Source of the DNA: HyVt-105 sp049975425
GTDB lineage: Bacteria; Bacteroidota; Bacteroidia; Bacteroidales; VadinHA17
Assembly: GCA_049975425.1 (NCBI GenBank)
Contig: JBNGDI010000026.1
Location: 1 to 50,185 of the forward strand
Direction: 5' to 3'
DNA: 50,185 nt
The notes below the pieces were generated by a model. That model ran no database searches, was not told the DNA's origin, and was given only the letters and a program-made list of their open reading frames with translations. A program made the position numbers and the translations under genes. This document shows, one piece after another, positions 44,151 through 50,185 of this stretch; position 1 is the first letter of the stretch, and every line of letters begins with the position of its first letter.

Positions 44151-45203
44151 ATGAAACCGAAATATTACCAATTCACTCTCCCGGGTCTTGCCGGTCTCAT
44201 CATGCTTTTTTCCTGTACCGGCCCCCGGGAAACAGCTCCGGATTCGGAAACCGGAGTACCCGAACCGGTCAGGGTAATGACCCTGGAATACAAAAACATG
44301 GCCCGCACCGAAGAAGTCACGGCCGAAATCAATGCATTCGAAGAAACCCATCTTGCCCCCAGCCTGTCGGGCAGGATCCTGCGGATTCATGTCGATGTGA
44401 ACGACAGGGTATCGGCCGGGCAGGTACTGGCCGAAATGGATCCCACCCAGCTGAGCCAGGCACGGGTACAGTACGAAACCATGAAAAAGGACCTGGCCCG
44501 CATGGATACCCTGCTGAGGTACGGATCCATCACACAACAGACATATGATCAGCAGAAATCGGGGGTGGAAGTACAGGAAGTCCTGATCAGGAACCTGGAA
44601 AAGAATACCATCCTCAGAGCTCCTTACAACGGACTGGTTACCGGCCGGTACTATAATGAGGGAGAACTGTTCTCTCCAACTCCCAATACCGCCGCTGGAA
44701 AAGCAGCCCTGTTCACCCTCATGCAGATCGGACGGCTGAAAGCGTATATCCACCTTCCGGAAAAATATCTCCCCGTGATCGAACCGGGTCTGACGGCTGA
44801 CCTGAGAACCGATGTATTCCCGGGAGAAGTCTTTGAAGGAAAAGTATACCGTATCTATCCTACTGTCGATCCAATGACCCGTACCTTCCAGGTGGAAATC
44901 CACCTGGCGAACCACGGGGAAAAGGTCCGGCCGGGAATGTTTGCCAGGGCAAGCCTCAAACTGGGCGAAAGCAGAACCCTCGTAGCCCCTGCCATTGCCG
45001 TCCTGCAACAGGCCGGAACGAACGAACGGTATATATTTATTAACGACGGCGGAAAGGCAAAAAAGATTACCGTGCAGATCGGACGCCGTTTTGACGACCA
45101 GCTGGAAATCATTTCTTCCGAGCTGAAAGGAGGCGAACAACTGATCGTGTCAGGTCAGAAACGCCTGGAAGACCAGACACCCGTTGAGATCATTCAAGAA
45201 TGA
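44151..45203 (+). CDS. RND efflux periplasmic adaptor (membrane-fusion lipoprotein)
   Basis: A 350-residue membrane-fusion protein with a lipoprotein signal: a hydrophobic stretch then the lipobox LFSC at about residue 22. Lipoyl halves are HLAPSLSGRILRIHVDVNDRVSAGQVLAEMD and ILRAPYNGLVTGRYYNEGELF, flanking a short alpha-hairpin (LSQARVQYETMKKDL). A beta-barrel (TADLRTDVFPGEVFEGKVYRIYPTVDPMTRTF) and a membrane-proximal domain (ERYIFINDGGKAKKITVQIG) follow. It links the AcrB-like pump to TolC. It is the usual adaptor of this gene order in Bacteroidota. Confidence 0.93.
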   Translation: MKPKYYQFTLPGLAGLIMLFSCTGPRETAPDSETGVPEPVRVMTLEYKNMARTEEVTAEINAFEETHLAPSLSGRILRIHVDVNDRVSAGQVLAEMDPTQLSQARVQYETMKKDLARMDTLLRYGSITQQTYDQQKSGVEVQEVLIRNLEKNTILRAPYNGLVTGRYYNEGELFSPTPNTAAGKAALFTLMQIGRLKAYIHLPEKYLPVIEPGLTADLRTDVFPGEVFEGKVYRIYPTVDPMTRTFQVEIHLANHGEKVRPGMFARASLKLGESRTLVAPAIAVLQQAGTNERYIFINDGGKAKKITVQIGRRFDDQLEIISSELKGGEQLIVSGQKRLEDQTPVEIIQE

Positions 45204-45246
45204 AAGGAAATACAAGTATCCTGATCCTGTTTAAGAATAAAACAAC

Positions 45247-48200
45247 ATGAGCATATACAAGCAATCTGTTCAAAGGCCCATCACTACCCTGATGCTGTTT
45301 ATCGGCCTGGTGGTGCTGGGTATTTACTCCCTTACCCGCCTGCCCATCGATTTCTATCCGGAACTGGAATTCCCGGCCATTTCGGTGTATACGGTTTACA
45401 GCGGAGCCGGTGCGGAAGACATTGAGACCAATGTCACCCGGATAATAGAAGATAACCTGAACACCGTCAGCAACCTGAAGGAAATCACTTCGGTATCACG
45501 CGACAATATTTCCATCGTCTCCTGTGAATTCGAATGGGGAACCAATATGGATGAAGCGGCCAATGAGATCAGAGATGCTCTCAGCCTGGCCGAACAGGTC
45601 CTGCCCGATGAAGTGGAAGACCCGGCCATTTTCAAGTTCAGCAGCAGCCTCATGCCCATTATGGTATTTGCGGTAACCGCCGATGATAGCTATGCCGCCC
45701 TGGATAAGATCCTGGAGGAAAAGATCATCAACCCACTGAACCGGATCGAAGGCATCGGGGCAATCGGAACCTTCGGGGCTCCCACCCGCGAAGTGCAGGT
45801 CACCATCAATCCCCGGAAAATGGAAGCCTACCACCTGACCATTGAGCAGGTGGCAGCTGTGCTGAATGCGGAGAACCTGAACATGCCGGCCGGCCACATT
45901 GAAATGGGGAAACTCGATTATCCCCTGCGTGTGGAAGGGGAATTCGCCGAAAGCGATCAGGTAAAAGAAATCGTGCTGGCCAATATCAACGGCAAACCCG
46001 TTTACCTGAAAGATATCGCCACCGTGCAGGATACCCTGCGCGATATGACCATTGATGAACGGATCAATGGAGAGAAAGGAGTCAGGCTGATCATACAGAA
46101 ACAGTCGGGAGCCAATACGGTGAAAATTGCCCGGGAAATAAACAAACAGCTTCCCGGGCTGGCCAGCACCCTGCCACCTGATATCCATATTGAGCCCATT
46201 TTCGATACCTCCGACTTCATCACGGGCTCGATCAACAACCTGTCGCAAACCCTTCTGTTCGCCCTGCTTTTTGTGGTGCTGGTGGTGCTGTTTTTCCTGG
46301 GAAGGTGGAGAGCAACGTTTATCGTGGTCATCACCATTCCCATTTCGCTGATCGTGGCCTTTATATACCTGTATCTTACCGGGAATACCATCAACATCAT
46401 CTCCCTTTCTTCTCTCTCCATTGCAATCGGGATGGTGGTGGACGATGCCATTGTGGTGCTCGAAAATATCACCAAACACATTGAAAGAGGAAGCCGCCCC
46501 AGGGAGGCGGCAATTTATGCCACCAATGAAGTGTGGCTGGCAGTTATCGTTACCACGCTCACCGTGGTGGCCGTATTCCTGCCCCTTACCCTGGTAAGCG
46601 GAATGACCGGCGAACTGTTCAAACAGCTCGGCTGGGTGGTTTCCATTACAGTGGTTACCTCCACCACGGTGGCCATTACACTCACCCCCATGCTTTCGTC
46701 AAAATTACTCAGGCTGAGGCCCAAAAAGAATACCACCCGCAAATTATCCTATGACAATACGGTGCTCCGTATGCTCGACTGGCTTGACGGTTTTTATGAA
46801 AAAAGTTTGCGGTATGCCCTCCGTCACAAAGCCCTGGTGCTGATCGCTTCCCTGGCCATCTTCGGCGGCACTCTGGCCCTGATCCCGCTGATGGGAACCG
46901 AATTCCTGCCGGAAGCCGACCAGGGGCAGCTATCGGCCACCGTGGAACTGCAAACCGGCGTTCGGGTAGATGAAACGATACGTATCGCCCGGCAGATCGA
47001 TAACTATATTGAAGAAAACATTCCGGAATATATCCTGATGAGCACCTCTTCCGGATCGGATGACCGGGGAGGGATATTCTCCGTTTTTATGCAGTCGGGG
47101 TCCAATATCATCAACTACAACATGCGGCTGAAAGACCTCGGGGAAAGAGACCGCTCGGTATGGGATATTGCCGAAGACCTGCGTTCATACCTGGAAACCA
47201 TTCCCGAGATCGTAACCTTTACCGTAACCTCCAACGGAGGTATGGGTGGCACCACCGATAACAATGTGGTTGTGGAAATCATGGGATACGATCTGGATGT
47301 CACCTCAGCACTGGCCGATACCCTGGCACACCGTTTCACCGGTATCCGGGGGGCCAGGAATATTGAGGTCAGCCGCGATCCGAGCAAGCCCCAGCTCAGG
47401 ATCATCCCCGACCGCGAAAAAATGGCCCGCTACGGCCTGACCACCTACAACCTGGCCAACCAGCTCAGGAACCGGGTGGAAGGCCCATATATATCCAAAT
47501 ACCGTGAAGAGGGCGATGAATACGATATTGTCGTGCGCTTCGACGAGGAACACCGCAATTCGATCTCCGACCTGGAATCGATGATCATTACCAGCGCCCG
47601 GGGGAACACCATCAGGCTGGAGGAAGTGGCCGACATCACCGAAACCTGGTCGCCACCCAATATCGAACACAAACGCAAACAACGTATCATTACGGTAAAC
47701 ATCACTCCCTATAAAGTGCCGCTGAATGTGCTTACGAATAACATCAAGGCACAGATCGACCAGGTGGATGTGCCATCCGATGTGCAGATTACCGTAGGAG
47801 GAGCTGTGGAAGACATGCAGGAATCCATGATCGATCTGGCCATGCTCCTGGTGCTCGGCATGGTACTGGTGTATCTGGTCATGGCTTCCCAGTTCGAATC
47901 GCTGCGCATGCCTTTCATCATTATGTTCTCCATTCCTTTTGCTTTTTCCGGAGTACTGCTGGCCCTGTTTATCACCAACACCACCCTGAACCTCATCTCC
48001 ATGGTGGGAGGCGTTATGCTGGTGGGAATCGTGGTGAAAAACGCCATCGTCCTGGTCGATTACATCAACCTCATGCGCGACCGTGGGAATGACCTCACAG
48101 AAGCCATTGCCATATCGGGCCGGTCGAGGCTGCGCCCCGTGCTGATGACCTCTCTGACCACCATCCTGGGAATGCTGCCTCTGGCCCTGAGCACAGGAGA

Positions 48201-48381
48201 GGGATCGGAGATATGGAGTCCCATGGGTATTTCAGTGATCGGAGGACTGCTGTTCTCCACCATGGTCACCCTGATCCTGGTACCCGTGGTGTACCAACTG
48301 TTCATCAAACGAATCGAACAAAAAAGAAGCCGGAAACTCATCTACTCCTTTATGGAAGAAACCACCAATGGAAATGTATAA
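45247..48381 (+). CDS. Efflux RND transporter permease (AcrB/HAE1-like)
   Basis: A 1,044-residue inner-membrane pump with 12 helices in two repeats and two large periplasmic loops. The N-terminus QSVQRPITTLMLFIGLVVLG is typical. The TM4 proton-relay segment is GMVVDDAIVVLENITKHIERG with the paired Asp of this superfamily, and TM10/TM11 have the matching GIVVKNAIVLVDYINLMRDRG and RPVLMTSLTTILGMLPLAL. It belongs to the HAE1-type (hydrophobe/amphiphile efflux) branch; there is no metal-binding Met set as in CusA. It exports drugs, lipids or other hydrophobic compounds with proton antiport. A PG0541-family gene follows 9 bp later. Confidence 0.95.
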   Translation: MSIYKQSVQRPITTLMLFIGLVVLGIYSLTRLPIDFYPELEFPAISVYTVYSGAGAEDIETNVTRIIEDNLNTVSNLKEITSVSRDNISIVSCEFEWGTNMDEAANEIRDALSLAEQVLPDEVEDPAIFKFSSSLMPIMVFAVTADDSYAALDKILEEKIINPLNRIEGIGAIGTFGAPTREVQVTINPRKMEAYHLTIEQVAAVLNAENLNMPAGHIEMGKLDYPLRVEGEFAESDQVKEIVLANINGKPVYLKDIATVQDTLRDMTIDERINGEKGVRLIIQKQSGANTVKIAREINKQLPGLASTLPPDIHIEPIFDTSDFITGSINNLSQTLLFALLFVVLVVLFFLGRWRATFIVVITIPISLIVAFIYLYLTGNTINIISLSSLSIAIGMVVDDAIVVLENITKHIERGSRPREAAIYATNEVWLAVIVTTLTVVAVFLPLTLVSGMTGELFKQLGWVVSITVVTSTTVAITLTPMLSSKLLRLRPKKNTTRKLSYDNTVLRMLDWLDGFYEKSLRYALRHKALVLIASLAIFGGTLALIPLMGTEFLPEADQGQLSATVELQTGVRVDETIRIARQIDNYIEENIPEYILMSTSSGSDDRGGIFSVFMQSGSNIINYNMRLKDLGERDRSVWDIAEDLRSYLETIPEIVTFTVTSNGGMGGTTDNNVVVEIMGYDLDVTSALADTLAHRFTGIRGARNIEVSRDPSKPQLRIIPDREKMARYGLTTYNLANQLRNRVEGPYISKYREEGDEYDIVVRFDEEHRNSISDLESMIITSARGNTIRLEEVADITETWSPPNIEHKRKQRIITVNITPYKVPLNVLTNNIKAQIDQVDVPSDVQITVGGAVEDMQESMIDLAMLLVLGMVLVYLVMASQFESLRMPFIIMFSIPFAFSGVLLALFITNTTLNLISMVGGVMLVGIVVKNAIVLVDYINLMRDRGNDLTEAIAISGRSRLRPVLMTSLTTILGMLPLALSTGEGSEIWSPMGISVIGGLLFSTMVTLILVPVVYQLFIKRIEQKRSRKLIYSFMEETTNGNV

Positions 48382-48390
48382 AATCAAGCC

Positions 48391-48684
48391 ATGAAAGCCA
48401 TATTCATCGTATATAACCACGCACACACCGAAAAAGTACAGTACCTGCTCGACAAGCTGGAGATCCGGGGATTCACCATGTGGACCGATGTGTACGGAAG
48501 GGGAAGCGTGACGGGCGATCCCCACATGAACACCCACACCTGGCCCGAACAAAACGGGGCCGTGCTCACCGTTGTGGAAGACCACACAGTTGACCGGGTG
48601 CTGCATTACGTAAAAAAGATGGACGAGGAAAACCAGGAAGTGGGCATTCGCGCTTTCGTTTGGGAAATTACCGGCGGTTACTGA
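48391..48684 (+). CDS. PG0541 family transporter-associated protein (P-II-like fold)
   Basis: A 97-residue protein that follows the RND pump gene by 9 bp. It reads MKAIFIVYNHAHTEKVQYLL, then IRGFTMWTDVYGRGSVTGDP and VLTVVEDHTVDRVLHYVKKM, a ferredoxin-like beta-alpha-beta pattern as in P-II signal proteins. From memory this matches the PG0541 family, which repeatedly ends RND efflux operons in Bacteroidota. The GlnK T-loop Tyr site is not conserved; a His-rich loop (GDPHMNTHTWPEQ) takes its place. It may sense a ligand and regulate the pump, but no activity is established. Confidence 0.83.
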   Translation: MKAIFIVYNHAHTEKVQYLLDKLEIRGFTMWTDVYGRGSVTGDPHMNTHTWPEQNGAVLTVVEDHTVDRVLHYVKKMDEENQEVGIRAFVWEITGGY

Positions 48685-48734
48685 ATAATTCGCTGGGCCT
48701 TTTCTTTAACATAGTTTCCCTCTGAAAATAAATG

Positions 48735-48742
48735 TATCTTTG
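48735..48742 (+). promoter_or_regulatory. Putative -7 element (TATCTTTG) for the aminotransferase gene
   Basis: Exact TAnnTTTG match 95 nt upstream of the ATG at 48838. The resulting leader of about 90 nt is purine-rich and longer than at other promoter-like sites here. I recognise no known riboswitch in it. Confidence 0.5.
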
Positions 48743-48837
48743 CTAACCCGCCCGGGAAAGGAAGGATGCAGAGGCACTCGGGTAACAAAGTGTAACCGGA
48801 AAAGGAAGATCAAGAACCCAGATAACTGATAACCAGT

Positions 48838-50037
48838 ATGCCATCCATTTCAGAAAAAGGAAAACGTATGCCGGCTTCCCCCATCAGGAAGCTGGTTCCC
48901 TTTGCGGAAGAAGCCAAAAGAAAAGGCCGCAGGGTGTATCACCTGAACATCGGCCAGCCCGACATTCCCACACCGGAAGTGGCCATGGAGGCCATCCGGA
49001 ATACCGACCTGAAAGTAATCGAATACAGCCACTCGGCGGGGAACGAATCATACCGCAGAAAACTGGCCGGTTATTACCGGTCGGTGGGGATCGATGTCGA
49101 CCATACCCGGCTGCTGGTCACCACCGGCGGATCGGAAGCCCTGCTGTTCTCCATGCTTTCGGTTCTGAATCCCGGCGACGAAGTGATTGTTCCCGAACCC
49201 TTCTATGCCAATTACAACAGCTTCGCCGTGATAGCCGGAGTGAAGGTGGCTCCGGTAACGGCTACTATCGAGAACGGGTTCGCCCTTCCTCCCATGGAGG
49301 AACTGGGGAAACAGATCACCCCGAAAACCCGGGCCATCCTGATATGCAATCCCAACAATCCCACAGGGTACCTCTATTCACGAGAGGAGCTGGAACAGCT
49401 CCGGGAAATGGTTCTGAAACACGACCTGTACCTGTTCGTGGACGAGGTATACCGGGAATTTTGTTACGACGGGAAAACCCATTTTTCGGCCCTGAACCTT
49501 GAGGGAACGGACCAGCACGTGATTGTGATAGATTCGGTGTCGAAAAGGTACAGCGCCTGCGGGGCCCGCATCGGGGCCATCATCACCCGGAACAGCGAAG
49601 TACTGCAAACAGCCCTTAAATTCGCCCAGGCCCGCCTCAGCCCACCCACCCTGGGTCAGATCCTGGGGGAAGCAGCCGTCGATACACCGAAATCGTATTT
49701 CGATGAGGTATATCAGGAATACATCGAACGGAGGAATTTCATGGTGGATGCCCTGAACCGTATGGAGGGAGTGATATGCCCCATGCCGGGGGGTGCGTTC
49801 TATACAATCACCCAGCTTCCGGTGGACGATACCGACCGTTTCTCGCAGTGGCTGCTGAGTGATTTCGAATACGAAAACCAGACGGTGATGCTTGCCCCGG
49901 CCTCGGGGTTTTATTCCCGGCCCGAATTGGGGAAAAAGCAGGTACGCATTGCCTACGTGCTGAAAATCGACGACCTGAAAAACGCCATGAAATGCCTGGA
50001 AGAAGCCCTGAAAGTGTACCCGGGCCGGACGGTTTGA
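48838..50037 (+). CDS. PLP-dependent aminotransferase (class I/II, aspartate aminotransferase-like)
   Basis: A 399-residue fold-type I aminotransferase. Motifs: LNIGQPDIPTP (36-46), YSHSAGNESYRRKLAGYY (63-80), TTGGSEALLFS (95-105), CNPNNPTG (170-177), VDEVYREF (201-208) and the Schiff-base Lys236 in IDSVSKRYSACGARIG. The C-terminal end has MLAPASGFY and KKQVRIAYVLK, with Arg for substrate carboxylate binding. Substrate specificity is not clear: aspartate, aromatic or other amino acids are possible. It has its own promoter-like element and begins a new transcript after the RND operon. Confidence 0.9.
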   Translation: MPSISEKGKRMPASPIRKLVPFAEEAKRKGRRVYHLNIGQPDIPTPEVAMEAIRNTDLKVIEYSHSAGNESYRRKLAGYYRSVGIDVDHTRLLVTTGGSEALLFSMLSVLNPGDEVIVPEPFYANYNSFAVIAGVKVAPVTATIENGFALPPMEELGKQITPKTRAILICNPNNPTGYLYSREELEQLREMVLKHDLYLFVDEVYREFCYDGKTHFSALNLEGTDQHVIVIDSVSKRYSACGARIGAIITRNSEVLQTALKFAQARLSPPTLGQILGEAAVDTPKSYFDEVYQEYIERRNFMVDALNRMEGVICPMPGGAFYTITQLPVDDTDRFSQWLLSDFEYENQTVMLAPASGFYSRPELGKKQVRIAYVLKIDDLKNAMKCLEEALKVYPGRTV

Positions 50038-50050
50038 CAAATGTTCCTCT

Positions 50051-50185
50051 ATGATCCCGGCAGAAAAAGGCAGATCCGGTAATGGCATTGATGACATCCG
50101 GATGGTGGATGCCGGAAGAAAATGCAAATTCGAAGGCAGGTTCAAGAATTTAGTGCAACGGGTATTGATGAAACAAAGAACATTA
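50051..50185 (+). other. Open frame running off the right edge, not recognised
   Basis: From the ATG at 50051 the frame is open for 45 codons to the window end, with a second in-frame ATG at 50168 (MKQRTL). The first part (Arg/Lys/Gly-rich) does not look like a known protein start. It may be the leader of a gene that begins at 50168 or later. No conclusion is possible from 135 nt. Confidence 0.2.

Noticed and set aside
48391..48684. Annotation as a canonical nitrogen P-II protein (GlnB/GlnK)
   Set aside because: Shorter, with no conserved T-loop Tyr or ammonium-transporter neighbour; its position after an RND pump points to the PG0541 group.
48743..48837. A riboswitch in the ~90-nt leader of the aminotransferase gene
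   Set aside because: Purine-rich and partly pairable, but no conserved core of a riboswitch class I know could be matched.

Overview
The window reads as chromosomal DNA of a Bacteroidota species, most likely of the Bacteroidales/Marinilabiliales type. The signs are a fused SecDF, a PorP/SprF protein next to a giant adhesin with a CHU_C (type IX secretion, type B) sorting domain, a PG0541-family protein ending an RND efflux operon, DUF4783 and TIGR02757 family proteins, and repeated copies of the Bacteroidota -7 promoter motif TAnnTTTG just upstream of operon heads. No rRNA, tRNA, insertion sequence, prophage, integrase or CRISPR array was seen. Coding density is very high and no gene-free stretch exceeds about 300 bases apart from the mdh remnant region.

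Layout. 1-6.7 kb (minus strand): secDF, a strong hairpin terminator, then a compact run of tatA, a Na+/Ca2+ antiporter, a LolD-type ATPase, a TIGR02757 protein and a TrmN6-like tRNA methyltransferase. 6.9-8.2 kb: malate dehydrogenase followed by a decayed, frameshifted copy of its own 3' end. 8.3-12.7 kb: a three-gene exporter operon (adaptor, MacB-like permease, TolC) with no ATPase gene. 12.8-14.2 kb: glmM. 14.4-19.4 kb (plus strand): an RsuA/RluB-type pseudouridine synthase, era, der, a small lipoprotein, and an overlapping pair of a di-iron hemerythrin/RIC protein with a LuxR regulator whose receiver lacks its phospho-acceptor Asp.

19.4-30.2 kb (minus strand) is the most distinctive block. 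It is one tightly packed run of a 1,371+ residue glycine-rich, Ig-repeat adhesin with a T9SS sorting domain, a PorP/SprF protein, a PD40+PKD protein, an unrecognised exported protein and a two-component-type beta-propeller receptor whose output is a SpoIIE (PP2C-like) phosphatase rather than a histidine kinase. It looks like a surface-adhesin module with its own transmembrane sensor-phosphatase. Upstream lie a 1,256-residue NtrY-like histidine kinase and rlmH.

34.7-37.6 kb (plus): DUF4783 protein, nadC, a BrkB/YihY membrane protein and pdxH (GTG start), so two cofactor genes (NAD, PLP) sit in one cluster. 37.6-41.9 kb (minus): a divergent glutamine synthetase and valS. 42.1-48.7 kb (plus): a complete TetR-regulated RND efflux operon (TetR, TolC, lipoprotein adaptor, HAE1-like pump, PG0541-family protein), then a class I PLP aminotransferase to the right edge.

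Most genes are ordinary housekeeping genes. The points most worth following are the adhesin/phosphatase block with its apparently non-ATG start, the hemerythrin/pseudo-receiver pair, the mdh remnant and leader hairpin, and the ATPase-less MacB-type operon.
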